A DNA stretch of 64,000 bases from Gammaproteobacteria bacterium (GTDB taxonomy: Bacteria; Pseudomonadota; Gammaproteobacteria; Steroidobacterales; GCA-2729495): NCBI GenBank assembly GCA_030583605.1, contig CP129466.1:434001-498000 (forward strand), read 5' to 3'. The notes beneath the pieces are model-generated. The model ran no database searches, was not told where the DNA came from, and saw only the letters and a list, made by a program, of their open reading frames with translations. The translations under genes and the position numbers were made by a program. Shown piece by piece: positions 7,335 to 16,710 of the stretch (positions are counted from its first letter, which is position 1; every line of letters begins with the position of its first letter).

Positions 7335-10300
7335 ATGACTGTATTGCGCCTGGGCGGGGAACGCTTCATCTGTCTGATTCTGGGTCTTCTCGTTGCCGGC
7401 ACCGTTCACGCCGGCCCATTCGATTCCCTGGCGCCGGGTCACTGGTACCAGATTCCCAATTCGCGAATGTCGGGCGTCGATCCCTGCCCAAACGGCAATT
7501 GCTCCTACTCTGGCAACACCCAGCAGTCCGCGGTGATGGACGCATGGGGTGGCGCCGCGCTGGACACGAACAGGAGCCGGCTCATCGTCTGGGGTGGCGG
7601 GCACCATGACTACGCGGGCAACGAGGTCTACGCCTTCGATCTCGCTACGCAGAAGTGGCTGCGGCTGGTCGATCCGACTCCGAACGTCGCGGAGAACGTT
7701 TGTCATTACTCCGACGGCCGGCCGAGTTCGCGCCATACCAACGGCGTTCTGCAGTTCTCTGGCGTGCTGGATGCACTCGTCTCAACCTCCGGATCCGGAA
7801 TCTATGGTGACGGCAACACGACCTGCCGGGCCAACAATGCGCTGAACCTTGGCTCCCTGCAGTGGCAGCGCCTGGCCGAGTCGCCGTGGGCGAACCCGGT
7901 CGAGCGCGCGACCACCGCCGTCGATCCGTCGACGGGACTCATTTACAGCATGGGTGACTTCTACGACTCCGCCAGCTTCGATCCGGCGGCGAACAAATGG
8001 ACGTCCGGAGCCTCGCAATGCGGGGTCGGTCTCGCCGTCACCGCCGATGTGGACCCGGTGCGTCGCCTGCTGGTGACAGCCGGAGCCTTTCCGTCTTCAG
8101 GCCATTGCGGCCGCGGCCCCGGGACGGGCGTCAAGGTCTGGAATCTGAGCAGCTTCCAGTCCGGGTATACGTTCCAGACCACTTCGGGCGACAAGACGGC
8201 GGAGAACGCGAAATCGCCCGGATTTGCGTTCGATTCGCAAAGCCGGAAATTCGTAGCGTGGACGGGTGGCGCGGACGTGTACACGCTCGATCCGTCCAAC
8301 TGGACCTGGCAGAAGGTCACGCCGGCCTCCACCAACACGGTGACGCCGACGGCACCGAACTCCAATGGCACCTACGGCCGCTTTCGCTATGTGCCTGCCT
8401 ACAACGTGTTCGTGCTGGTGAACCGCACGAACGACAACGTGTACGTTTATCGCCTCGCCGCCGGTGCCGGTAGCGGCAGCAGCGGCTCGGGGAGTACGAC
8501 ACCTGCGCCGGTCGTGAGTATCAATGCGAGCCCGGCAACCGTCAGTTCCGGCGGCTCGACGACGCTGACATGGACGGCGCAGAACGCCTCTTCCTGCACC
8601 GCTTCGGGCGGCTGGACCGGCGCGCGCGCAACGAGCGGCCAGCAGACCATCTCGTCGCTCTCCGCGAGCAGCACGTTCAACCTGAGCTGCAGCGGCGCTG
8701 GCGGCTCGGCCAGCGGCTCCGCAGCGGTCACGGTACAGGCGGCATCCACCGGCGGCAGCACGGGTGGCAGCACCGGCGGCGGCAGCACGGGTGGCGGTAC
8801 TACCGGTGGGACCACAGGTGGCAGTTCGGGTGGGTCCAGCGGCAGCACGAATGCGGGTGCTGACTGGCAGACCCGTTCCACCGGCTCGGGTGTCGTGCTC
8901 GCGCGCGGGTTCGACACGCAGGCGGAGTGGCTGAACAGCGGCTACGAGAAGAGCAGCTGCGATCCGGCCTATGCGCCGGGTTGCCGGGCGAATGCCTGGG
9001 ACCAGAACCAGAAGGCTTCGGGCGCGGGTTCGGTGCGTTTCGACATTCCATCGAACAGCCATGACAACATCGGCGGTGCCCTGGCCATCAATTTCTCGTC
9101 GAACCTGGCGACCCAGTTCGGCGAGAACGAGGAGTTCTGGGTGCAATGGCGTCAGCGCTTCGACCAGTTCTTCATCGACCACCAGTACGCTTCGACGAAG
9201 TACAGCGACGGCACGAACTGGAAGCAGGCCATCATCGGCGAGGGCGATCGCCTGCGCAGTGACGGCACGGTGCTCACCGCCAACTCCTGCACCCAGCTCG
9301 AGCTGGTCATGCAGCGCCGCTCCAACGATTCCGTGCGCTATCCCGCCATGTACATGACCTGCGGCGAGTACCTGCCGTTCCAGGATGCGCTGCCCTACGA
9401 CTACAACTACACCGAGCAGAACCAGCGCCTGCGCTCCGACGGCCGTTCCTCGTGCACGAATTACGAGGGCAGGACGTACTCGGATGTCAGCGGTTGCACG
9501 AAATACGTGGCCAACGAGTGGATGACCTTCATGGTCCACGTGAAGCTCGGGCCGTACGGCACGGGCTTCAGCGAGTTCCACGACACCAACCGCACGGGAT
9601 TCACGAACAGCACGATCGAGTTCTATGTGGCCCGTCAGGGCGGGGCGCTGGAGCTGGCACATCGCGAGCAGAACGTGGTCATACCGAACTCCACCCGCGA
9701 CGCCAAGTACGGCAAGGTGTGGCTGTTGCCCTACATGAGCTACAAGGACGAGGCCGAGACGCACACCAACGCCTCGACCTGGTACGACGAGCTGATCGTC
9801 TCCCGGCAGCCGATCCCGGCGCCCTCCGGCGCCAGCACGGGTGGCGGCTCCGGTTCGCCGTCCACGCCATCGGCCTCGGTGACGCTCAGCGCCAACCCGA
9901 CGACAGTGGCCTCGGGCGGCTCGAGTACGCTGAACTGGTCATCGCAGAATGCTTCCTCCTGCAGCGCCTCCGGCGGCTGGAGTGGCGGCAAGGCGTTGAG
10001 TGGGCAGCAGTCCGTGGGGCCGATCAGCAACACGACGACCTATACCCTCAGCTGCGGTGGCGTGGTCAAGTCGGTCACGGTCACGGTGCAGGGCAGCTCC
10101 GGCGGTGGTGGTGGCAGCAGCGCGCCGAATCAGCCGCCATCGGTACCGGCGGTGCAGGCTCCGGCAGGAGCGGTGCCTCCCGATGGCGCGGAGATCGACA
10201 CCACTTCGTACAGCGATCCGGAGGGCAATCCCCTCGGTGCGGCGGAGTGGCAGATTTCACGCGACCAGTCCTTCAGCCAGACGGTGCTGAACAAGTCACT

Positions 10301-11147
10301 GCCGAACCGCACGGCGCTGACGCTGGCGGCCGGGGTGCTCGACAGCTCCAGCAGCTACTGGGTGCGGACCCGGCATCGCGATTCGCTCGGTGCTACGTCG
10401 GCCTGGTCTGCGCCCGTGCGGGTCAGCACGCTCGCGCAGCTTGCCGGTGACGGTGACGGCGACGAAGTCGTCGATGCCTACCAGGTGCAGGGCTTTGCCG
10501 ACAGCAACGGCAATGGCCGCAATGACAGCGAAGAGGGCATCTGTAACCTGCTCGACGCCCAGGCCGGCAACGTCGTCGGCCTGCAGGCGGATGCCGGCAG
10601 CATGCACTGTTACCGCTCGGTGAGCACCGGTGATCTCGCGCAGTCGCCGCCCGCCGGCGTGCAGTTGCCTTACGGGTTGTTCAACTTCCGCATCGACGGT
10701 TTGCGGGTCGACCCGGTGGAGCCGGCGCGGGTGACCGTGCGTGTGCACCTGCCGCAGCGACCGAGTGGTACCGTGAAGTGGTACAAGTTCGACCCGGCGA
10801 CCGGCAGTCTCTTCCAGCTCGACGGCAATGTGACCTTCGAGGGCAACACCGCGCTCTTCGATCTCGTGGATGGCGGCGCCGGTGACTTCGACGGCATCGT
10901 CAATGGCGTGATCGTCGACCCGAGCGGCCCGGTCTCCGGCTCGACTTCCGGTGGCAGCACCGGTGGTGGCAGCAGCTCCGGGCTGTTCCTGCCTTGCCTG
11001 CTTGCGGGCGCGGGTCTGGCGCGGTGCCTGACACCGTCCCCGGACACGACCCCGGCGCCGACCACCACCTGCACCCAGGGATCGAGCAAGGAAATCGCCC
11101 GCTGCAAGCGCGCCGAGCGTCGCGCGGCGCGCAACAACCGCCGGTAG
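7335..11147 (+). CDS. Large secreted multidomain surface protein (kelch-like propeller, Ig-like repeats, lectin/lyase-like domain, choice-of-anchor-U end)
   Basis: About 1270 residues. The ATG at 7335, with GGGAG 5 bp upstream, is preferred over a TTG at 7323. A signal peptide (ICLILGLLVAGTVHA) is followed by a kelch/galactose-oxidase-like propeller (about 25-380; RLIVWGGGHHDYAGNEVYAF). Then come an Ig-like domain with the ASSCTASGGWTG signature, a Gly/Ser/Thr linker, a region of about 310 residues resembling concanavalin-like polysaccharide-binding or lyase folds (NEEFWVQWRQRFDQFF), a second Ig-like repeat (ASSCSASGGWSG) and a fibronectin-III-like part. A choice-of-anchor-U-type end (DFDGIVNGVIVDPSGP) follows. 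After that the short hydrophobic GLFLPCLLAGAGLARCL and a Cys/Arg-rich tail replace a standard CTERM signal. An adhesin or matrix enzyme under riboswitch control is likely. Confidence 0.85.
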   Translation: MTVLRLGGERFICLILGLLVAGTVHAGPFDSLAPGHWYQIPNSRMSGVDPCPNGNCSYSGNTQQSAVMDAWGGAALDTNRSRLIVWGGGHHDYAGNEVYAFDLATQKWLRLVDPTPNVAENVCHYSDGRPSSRHTNGVLQFSGVLDALVSTSGSGIYGDGNTTCRANNALNLGSLQWQRLAESPWANPVERATTAVDPSTGLIYSMGDFYDSASFDPAANKWTSGASQCGVGLAVTADVDPVRRLLVTAGAFPSSGHCGRGPGTGVKVWNLSSFQSGYTFQTTSGDKTAENAKSPGFAFDSQSRKFVAWTGGADVYTLDPSNWTWQKVTPASTNTVTPTAPNSNGTYGRFRYVPAYNVFVLVNRTNDNVYVYRLAAGAGSGSSGSGSTTPAPVVSINASPATVSSGGSTTLTWTAQNASSCTASGGWTGARATSGQQTISSLSASSTFNLSCSGAGGSASGSAAVTVQAASTGGSTGGSTGGGSTGGGTTGGTTGGSSGGSSGSTNAGADWQTRSTGSGVVLARGFDTQAEWLNSGYEKSSCDPAYAPGCRANAWDQNQKASGAGSVRFDIPSNSHDNIGGALAINFSSNLATQFGENEEFWVQWRQRFDQFFIDHQYASTKYSDGTNWKQAIIGEGDRLRSDGTVLTANSCTQLELVMQRRSNDSVRYPAMYMTCGEYLPFQDALPYDYNYTEQNQRLRSDGRSSCTNYEGRTYSDVSGCTKYVANEWMTFMVHVKLGPYGTGFSEFHDTNRTGFTNSTIEFYVARQGGALELAHREQNVVIPNSTRDAKYGKVWLLPYMSYKDEAETHTNASTWYDELIVSRQPIPAPSGASTGGGSGSPSTPSASVTLSANPTTVASGGSSTLNWSSQNASSCSASGGWSGGKALSGQQSVGPISNTTTYTLSCGGVVKSVTVTVQGSSGGGGGSSAPNQPPSVPAVQAPAGAVPPDGAEIDTTSYSDPEGNPLGAAEWQISRDQSFSQTVLNKSLPNRTALTLAAGVLDSSSSYWVRTRHRDSLGATSAWSAPVRVSTLAQLAGDGDGDEVVDAYQVQGFADSNGNGRNDSEEGICNLLDAQAGNVVGLQADAGSMHCYRSVSTGDLAQSPPAGVQLPYGLFNFRIDGLRVDPVEPARVTVRVHLPQRPSGTVKWYKFDPATGSLFQLDGNVTFEGNTALFDLVDGGAGDFDGIVNGVIVDPSGPVSGSTSGGSTGGGSSSGLFLPCLLAGAGLARCLTPSPDTTPAPTTTCTQGSSKEIARCKRAERRAARNNRR

Positions 11148-11182
11148 CGCCGCCAGCGCTCCGGCGACGGCGCGCTGGTCAG

Positions 11183-12292
11183 CTACGGCGCGGTGACGGG
11201 TTGCTGCTGGCGACCAGCCTGCGTGGTGGTCTGCCCGGCCTGGCCGGCGGGCGCAGCGGAGCGGGCCGCCAGCAGTTGCTCGATGCGCGGCGTGAGCGCA
11301 GCTGCAACCGCGGCATGACCGGTGGCGCTCCAGTGGAAATCCTCGGGCAGGTGGGCGGCGGGATCGTCCGGCCGGATGTAATCGTCCAGGCTCAGCACGT
11401 CCATGCCGAGACCGGCGAGATAGTCGGGGAAGCGGCGCCCGGCATAGATGTCGTCCACCATCACGACGAGGAACGCCGCGCCGCTCTGCTCGACCTCATG
11501 GCGAATCTCGGCGATCAGCCGCACGGTGAGTTTCTCGGCGTGTGTGGCCGGGAACGGACGGCTCGCGACGGGCTGGGCCTGGCCGGCCGGTGTCTCGAGC
11601 GCATTGTCCAGGCTCCAGGTCTCGCGCAGCCGGTTGAGCTGGTTCAGGACATATGATTGGCGCGCGAGAGAAAACACTGCGCGTTCCCACAGCGGCGCGA
11701 GCGGCACCGGTTCGTTGGTGAGCGTCAGGCGGTCGCCCTCCAGCTCGAACAGCGGTTTGCCGTAGACCACGTAGGCGACTGATCGGGCGTTGTCGGCGAC
11801 GTCGTTGCTCGCCACGACCAGCACCACGACGTCCGGCGCATAGCGGTGGCCGGCGTTTCGATACACCAGCAGCTCCTGGTCGGTGCTGTAGCCGCTCACC
11901 GCCAGATTGACCACCTCGGCCCCCGGTCCGAGCTGCTTCTCGACGAGCGTGGTGAACAGTTCCTCCTGTTCCACGCCGAAGCCCCAGACGAAGGAATCGC
12001 CGAGCACGACGACCCGTGTCGTGCCCGGTGGCTTGTCGTAGCTGCGTTCCGGGCCACGGAAGCCGTGGCTGTTGATGTGCACGGTGGTGTCGAAGCCGTG
12101 CGCCGCAAATCGCCCGACGCTACCCGGCTCATGCGCCCAGCCGTAGACCGGATCGTGGTGCCAGAACTCGGCGAGGCGCCCGGTGCGTGGTGCCCAGGAC
12201 GGGAAGAGCACCCGCGAGATACCTTCCATCGCGATCACGGCGATCACGCTGCCGAGTACCAGCGATGCAATGACGAGTAAAGCGCGTCTCAC
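11183..12292 (-). CDS. Membrane-anchored SGNH/GDSL hydrolase
   Basis: 369 residues from a GTG at 12292. Residues 5-30 form one N-terminal membrane segment. Block I of the SGNH fold is VVLGDSFVWGFG with catalytic Ser100. VVASNDVADN is the Asn block, and DFHWSATGHAA near residue 322 supplies the Asp-His pair. Such proteins are periplasmic polysaccharide O-acetyl esterases or acetyltransferase partners. It lies 42 bp downstream of the O-antigen ligase homologue on the same strand, so action on the same surface glycan is inferred. The C-terminus is a Gln/Thr-rich low-complexity tail. It converges with the large secreted protein; the 35-bp gap holds a CCAGCGC/GCGCTGG stem without a T tract. Confidence 0.85.
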   Translation of the reverse strand: MRRALLVIASLVLGSVIAVIAMEGISRVLFPSWAPRTGRLAEFWHHDPVYGWAHEPGSVGRFAAHGFDTTVHINSHGFRGPERSYDKPPGTTRVVVLGDSFVWGFGVEQEELFTTLVEKQLGPGAEVVNLAVSGYSTDQELLVYRNAGHRYAPDVVVLVVASNDVADNARSVAYVVYGKPLFELEGDRLTLTNEPVPLAPLWERAVFSLARQSYVLNQLNRLRETWSLDNALETPAGQAQPVASRPFPATHAEKLTVRLIAEIRHEVEQSGAAFLVVMVDDIYAGRRFPDYLAGLGMDVLSLDDYIRPDDPAAHLPEDFHWSATGHAAVAAALTPRIEQLLAARSAAPAGQAGQTTTQAGRQQQPVTAP

Positions 12293-12334
12293 GCGGCGTT
12301 CCGGCGCACAAGATTACGCGACAGTGTACCCGTT

Positions 12335-13747
12335 TCAGTCCGTCGAGGACCGGACGCGGGAGCCGCCTGCGAAATAGTTGAACTGTCCGGGGCTGCTGCC
12401 GCCGAGCACGTCGTCCGTCGGTGCCGGGCTGGACGCGTCGGTCGCCGCCTCGTCGCGCAGCTGCGACAACTGCGCGAGACTGATCGCCAGCACGGCGAAG
12501 AGCCAGATCTGCACCTCGGCCAGCAGGTAGTCGGCAAACTGGCCGGCGACCCAGACGACGGCCATGCCGCCGCAGGCGGCGATGGCCGGGCCGGTGAGTT
12601 CGACCGGTGTGCCGGCGCGCTGCATCGATCGCAGGCGCCGCACGGTCCTCACGCCCCACAAGCCAAGCCACGCATAGATGACCACGCCGGGGATGCCCTG
12701 CTCCACCAGCAGCGACATGAAGGTGTTGTGGGATGAACGCGCGGGCGGAGCCTCCGGGGCGTGGTCGTCCAGGGTGAGCCATTGTCGGTCGAGGTACTGC
12801 GGGCTCAGCACGGCGGTGCCACGATGCCCGGCGCCGTACGGGTACCGCGCAGCCATGCGGAACTGTGCCTCGATCAGCACGAGACGGCCTTCCGCGCTGC
12901 TGTCGATCTGCCCGTCCTCGCGCACGGCCTCACGGATGGTCAGCATGCGGTCGATGAACGTCTGGTCGACCAGGCGTACGGCCAGCACGACGCCGAGCAT
13001 CGCGGCACCCCAGAACACCCAGCGGCGTTCCGGCGGGCAGAGGTAGAAGACGATGGCGCCACCGGTCAGCAGACCGAGGAAGGCGCCGCGACTGCCGGTC
13101 AGGATCAGGCCATTGAGGATGATGGGCATCATCAGCACGATGGCAACCCGGCGCCAGCCACGCACTGCGAGGAACAGCATCGCGCCGATGATCACCCCCG
13201 TGGCGAGGAACATCCCGAGCGTGTTGGCGTCGTCGATGCCGGGACCGCCAACGCCATCGAGACGGCCGCCGTAACCGCGGCCCTGCGAAAAGGCGAGCAG
13301 GCCGAGGTAGAAACACCCTGCGACGTGGGCGAGCAGGATATCCACCGACTCGGCCGCGTTGCTGGCCAGCCGGTACACGAGATAGAACACGACGATGTAC
13401 TTCGTGTACTGGATGGAGGCGTTGAGGTGGGTCGGGCCGTCGAGCGCCCACAGGTTCTGGATCCAAAGCCAGCCAACGAAGGCGAGCAACATGGTGCCCG
13501 GGGTGGTTGCATACCAGCGCGTCTCGGGCACCGGCAGCTTCTTGCGGTGGATGATGAACGCCAACAGGGCCACTGCGGCGGCAAACAGCGACCAGCGCAG
13601 GTCCGGCAGGTTGGCGCTCCACCAGCGCGATGGCGGGTGGATGTAGAAGACCGCGAGATAGAGGTACAGCCCATAGGCCGGATGTCGCGCGAGCGCCAGC
13701 ACGGCAAGCGCGAGGAACAGGAGCAGGAAGGCGGCGGCGGTCAACAT
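12335..13747 (-). CDS. O-antigen ligase / O-glycosylation ligase family membrane protein (exosortase A-associated type likely)
   Basis: 470 residues with about ten hydrophobic helices and a Wzy_C/WaaL-like central region; the periplasmic loop contains SSHNTFMSLLVEQGIPG, the conserved ligase motif with His. The N-terminus (GLYLYLAVFYIHPPSRWW) resembles the putative O-glycosylation ligase family found in XrtA exosortase loci. It would transfer an undecaprenyl-linked glycan to lipid A, polymer or protein. The ATG at 13747 is the first possible start. A 392-codon open frame on the opposite strand is a composition shadow. Confidence 0.83.
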   Translation of the reverse strand: MLTAAAFLLLFLALAVLALARHPAYGLYLYLAVFYIHPPSRWWSANLPDLRWSLFAAAVALLAFIIHRKKLPVPETRWYATTPGTMLLAFVGWLWIQNLWALDGPTHLNASIQYTKYIVVFYLVYRLASNAAESVDILLAHVAGCFYLGLLAFSQGRGYGGRLDGVGGPGIDDANTLGMFLATGVIIGAMLFLAVRGWRRVAIVLMMPIILNGLILTGSRGAFLGLLTGGAIVFYLCPPERRWVFWGAAMLGVVLAVRLVDQTFIDRMLTIREAVREDGQIDSSAEGRLVLIEAQFRMAARYPYGAGHRGTAVLSPQYLDRQWLTLDDHAPEAPPARSSHNTFMSLLVEQGIPGVVIYAWLGLWGVRTVRRLRSMQRAGTPVELTGPAIAACGGMAVVWVAGQFADYLLAEVQIWLFAVLAISLAQLSQLRDEAATDASSPAPTDDVLGGSSPGQFNYFAGGSRVRSSTD

Positions 13748-13998
13748 GCGGGAAACTGCGGCATTCCTGGTTTCATGCGCGGCCTCGCGGCGGCATCACG
13801 GGCATTGCCGGGCCCGGAGCCGGACGGAGACGGAAACCAGCAACATCCACGTCCGGCGCGGATCTTTGCACACCCGGCCCGGGCCTGCCATAGACGCCAT
13901 CGCAGACACGGTGAGACGCGCTTCGCATCTCGTGAATGAAGGCTGCCGTTTCCCCGTAAGATTGCGGTGCTGACGGCGAGGAGTACCGGGAGCCCCGC

Positions 13999-14643
13999 AT
14001 GCCGCACCTGAAGAATCTGCTCGACAACAACCGCGCCTGGTCGCAGCGCCTGCGTGCGCAGGAGCCCGATTTCTTCCTGAAGCTGTCGCGCCAGCAATCG
14101 CCGCAGTATCTGTGGATCGGCTGTTCCGACAGCCGCGTGCCCGCCAACCAGATCGTGGGTCTTCTGCCCGGCGAGATCTTCGTCCACCGCAATGTGGCGA
14201 ACGTCGTCGTGCATACGGACCTCAATTGCCTGTCGGTGTTGCAGTACGCGGTCGAAGTGCTGCGTGTCCGGCATGTGATCGTCTGTGGCCACTATGGCTG
14301 CGGCGGCGTGCGCTCGGCCCTGCGCGACGAGCAGCTCGGATTGATCGACAACTGGCTGCGCCACGTTCAGGACGTGCGCCAGAAGCACGCTGCGATGCTG
14401 CGCGACATCGCGGGCGAACCGGGGCAGACCGACCGGCTCTGCGAGCTCAACGTCATCGAGCAGGCAGTCAATGTCTGCCAGACCACCGTCATGCAGGGCG
14501 CGTGGGCCCGTGGCCAGCAAGTCGCGATCCACGGCTGGATCTACAGCCTCGCCGACGGGCTGCTGCGCGACCTGGGCGTGTGCGTATCCGGCCAGCAGGA
14601 GATCGCGCCGGTGTACGACGAGGCGCTCGTGCGGCTGGGATGA
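13999..14643 (+). CDS. can: Beta-class carbonic anhydrase
   Basis: 214 residues. The zinc ligands and dyad are intact: CSDSRVP gives Cys42, Asp44 and Arg46, and CGHYGCGG gives His98 and Cys101. The length and the N-terminus (HLKNLLDNNRAWSQ) match the Can/CynT2 group that supplies bicarbonate for biosynthesis. The ATG is preceded by GGGAG. The next gene starts inside its stop codon, so the two form an operon. The 251-bp upstream divergent gap has no assigned promoter. Confidence 0.95.
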   Translation: MPHLKNLLDNNRAWSQRLRAQEPDFFLKLSRQQSPQYLWIGCSDSRVPANQIVGLLPGEIFVHRNVANVVVHTDLNCLSVLQYAVEVLRVRHVIVCGHYGCGGVRSALRDEQLGLIDNWLRHVQDVRQKHAAMLRDIAGEPGQTDRLCELNVIEQAVNVCQTTVMQGAWARGQQVAIHGWIYSLADGLLRDLGVCVSGQQEIAPVYDEALVRLG

Positions 14644-15089
14644 AGACGCTCCGGCTCGTCCCGCCCGTCTATTTCGTCCTGGCGCTGGGCCTGTCGCTTG
14701 CACTGCATCGCTGGCTGCCCGTGGCGCAGCTCGTGGTGCCGCCGTGGCGCTGGGCGGGCCTGCTCCTGTTCGCTCCGGTGCTGGCGCTGGGTGTTTCGGC
14801 GGCGCGAGCGTTCAGTCGCCGCGGCACCACGCTGCATCCCTTCGGCCAGCCGAGCGCACTGGTCGTGGAGGGGGCGTACCGCTACAGCCGCAATCCGCTG
14901 TATCTCGGCCTCGCCCTGCTGCTGCTCGCCACGGCGATCTTTCTCGGCAGCCTGACGCCGTTTCTGGTGGTGCCCGCATTCATGGGCGCGGTCAGCAGCG
15001 CCTTCATCCGCCGCGAGGAGCGCGCGCTCGAGGCGGCCTTCGGCGCCCAGTACCGTGACTACTGTCAGCGGGTACGGCGCTGGTTGTAG
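14640..15089 (+). CDS. Isoprenylcysteine methyltransferase-like (ICMT/PEMT family) membrane protein
   Basis: 149 residues with four membrane helices. GAYRYSRNPLYLG followed by EERALEAAFGAQYRDYCQRVRRW is the signature of the ICMT/PEMT-type methyltransferase family (Arg-x-Pro and the C-terminal Glu/Tyr). The ATG overlaps the carbonic anhydrase stop (ATGA). The substrate is unknown in bacteria; the family methylates lipids or isoprenoid-like thiols. A longer in-frame upstream reading lies inside the carbonic anhydrase gene and was rejected. Confidence 0.85.
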   Translation: MKTLRLVPPVYFVLALGLSLALHRWLPVAQLVVPPWRWAGLLLFAPVLALGVSAARAFSRRGTTLHPFGQPSALVVEGAYRYSRNPLYLGLALLLLATAIFLGSLTPFLVVPAFMGAVSSAFIRREERALEAAFGAQYRDYCQRVRRWL

Positions 15090-15204
15090 GCCGATTGCGG
15101 CAGAACTGCGGCACCGGTGCAGGCATGAAACAGGCAGGGCGTGGGATATCTGCAGCGATGGCGGGCAGTACCCGCCTTGCAGCCCTTCAGATCTGGAGCA
15201 GGCG

Positions 15205-15780
15205 TTGAGGATCGAGCCGAAGAAACCGTCCGACTGCCCGTGGTGGCTGCGCCCGTTCTTTCGTCGCCAGCAACGCCGGTACGGCCAGGTGCTGCTGCCG
15301 GGCCTGTTATGGGCGCGGGTGCCGCGGCTGTTTGCGGCAGTCGCACTGCTCTACGGTGCGCTCGACCGGGGCTCCTCGCCGCTACCGGCAGCGCTGCGTT
15401 CACTCGTCACGGTGCGGATCTCGCAACTGAACTGGTGTCGGTTCTGTGTGGACATCAACTCGATGACACTCGCGCAGCGCAGCGGCTCCATGGCCAAGGT
15501 CGATGCGCTGGCGAGCTGGCGGGACAGCACCCTCTTCGACGAGCGTGAACGTGTTGCGCTCGAATATGCCGAAGCGATGACGGATACCAGCCAGCGCGTC
15601 AGCGACGAGCTGATGGGCCGCCTGAAGCAGTGGTTCGACGACGACGCCATCATCGAATTGACGGCACTGATCGCGTTTCAGAATCTCTCCAGCAAGTTCA
15701 ACAGCGCACTCGACGTGCCGGCCCAGGGTTTTTGCCGGCTGCCCGGGGCAGAGCGCTCCGGGGATGGCCGCCCGCCGTGA
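15205..15780 (+). CDS. AhpD-like carboxymuconolactone decarboxylase family protein
   Basis: About 191 residues. The AhpD core motif is QLNWCRFCVDINS, giving a CxxC redox pair, followed by VALEYAEAMTDT and AFQNLSSKFNSALDVP, typical of alkylhydroperoxidase D-like proteins. I prefer a TTG start at 15205, preceded by GGAG at 15195-15198. The in-frame ATG at 15055 would overlap the previous gene and add 50 residues with no family likeness. The stop overlaps the next ATG by one base. Confidence 0.78.
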   Translation: MRIEPKKPSDCPWWLRPFFRRQQRRYGQVLLPGLLWARVPRLFAAVALLYGALDRGSSPLPAALRSLVTVRISQLNWCRFCVDINSMTLAQRSGSMAKVDALASWRDSTLFDERERVALEYAEAMTDTSQRVSDELMGRLKQWFDDDAIIELTALIAFQNLSSKFNSALDVPAQGFCRLPGAERSGDGRPP

Positions 15781-16181
15781 TGTTCTGGCGCGTGATCGCC
15801 GACCTGGTGCTGGTCATCCATGCGCTGTTCGTCGGCTTCGTCGTGATCGGCCAGCTGCTGATCATCGTCGGCCTGTGGCGGCGCTGGTCCTGGGTGCGCA
15901 ACCGGACCCTGCGCCTGGCGCACCTGGCTGCCATCGGCATCGTCGTGGTGCAGGCGTGGGCCGGCGTGCTCTGTCCTCTGACCATTCTCGAGAATGCGCT
16001 GCGACGACGCGCCGGTGACGAGGGCTACAGCGGCTCCTTCATCGAGTACTGGCTGCACCGGCTGATTTTCTACGAGGCCGAGAGCTGGGTGTTCACGGTC
16101 CTCTACACGGTGTTTGCAGCCGCCGTGGCACTGACCTGGCATTACGGCCGGCCGCGCAGCCCGGGGCGACGCAAGGGCTGA
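15780..16181 (+). CDS. DUF2784 family membrane protein
   Basis: 133 residues with four predicted helices. The opening ADLVLVIHALFVGFVVIGQL and the segment CPLTILENALRR are characteristic of the DUF2784 family, whose function is unknown. Translation is coupled to the AhpD-like gene (TGATG). The protein ends with a basic cytoplasmic tail (RPRSPGRRKG). Confidence 0.85.
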   Translation: MFWRVIADLVLVIHALFVGFVVIGQLLIIVGLWRRWSWVRNRTLRLAHLAAIGIVVVQAWAGVLCPLTILENALRRRAGDEGYSGSFIEYWLHRLIFYEAESWVFTVLYTVFAAAVALTWHYGRPRSPGRRKG

Positions 16182-16221
16182 GACCGGCCGGACGACTGGC
16201 GCGGACGACCGTGTCTCGGCT

Positions 16222-16617
16222 ATGGTCGGAACCATGAAACTCGGCAACGATCCCCCGGAAGACCTCGTCCTGACGCCACTCGAGCGTGCCGTGCTCGGTG
16301 AGCTCGTTGCGTCGCTTGGCGCATCGGCCGCCGATTTCCGGGCACAGTGCGACCACGCGCGGGTGCTCGTGCGCAGTCATAGCGGTGTCGGCTTCGTCAC
16401 CCGGATGCGGGTGCCGGAGGAGGCGCGGCCCCTCGGCAGCGAGTACGCGAATCGCTCGTTCGCCGTCCATGCGACGCACCCCCAGCTCAGGGAGGCGGCC
16501 GAGTTTCTCGTACAGTTCAAGGCGGGACGGCTGGCCACCATCGAGGCGTACTGCGGCGAGGGGATGTGGCCCGACGACGACGCCGGCTTTCGCGTTGGCC
16601 TGAAACCGGAGGGCTGA
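16222..16617 (+). CDS. Conserved hypothetical protein
   Basis: 131 residues (127 if the second ATG at 16234 is used; both have weak ribosome sites). There is no signal peptide or membrane segment. The pattern LTPLERAVLGEL, then GVGFVTRMRVPEE, then GRLATIEAYCGEGMWPDD resembles a small cytosolic family seen in many proteobacteria whose role I do not know. The short spacing to its neighbours suggests a loose operon with the plus-strand genes around it. Confidence 0.65.
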   Translation: MVGTMKLGNDPPEDLVLTPLERAVLGELVASLGASAADFRAQCDHARVLVRSHSGVGFVTRMRVPEEARPLGSEYANRSFAVHATHPQLREAAEFLVQFKAGRLATIEAYCGEGMWPDDDAGFRVGLKPEG

Positions 16618-16710
16618 CGTGGGGCAAGAGCGTTGCGGCTGCATCCGCCTGTACCGGGCGGGCAGCGACAGCCCGGGGAGTCGCGCTCGCAATCGCAGGA
16701 TCACGGCGTC

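Noticed and set aside
12761..13939. 392-codon plus-strand open frame opposite the O-antigen ligase gene
   Set aside because: Composition shadow rich in His, Gln and Arg; the minus strand reads a typical ten-helix ligase.
15055..15204. Upstream ATG start for the AhpD-like protein
   Set aside because: The extra 50 residues overlap the previous gene and have no similarity to the family; the TTG with GGAG fits better.
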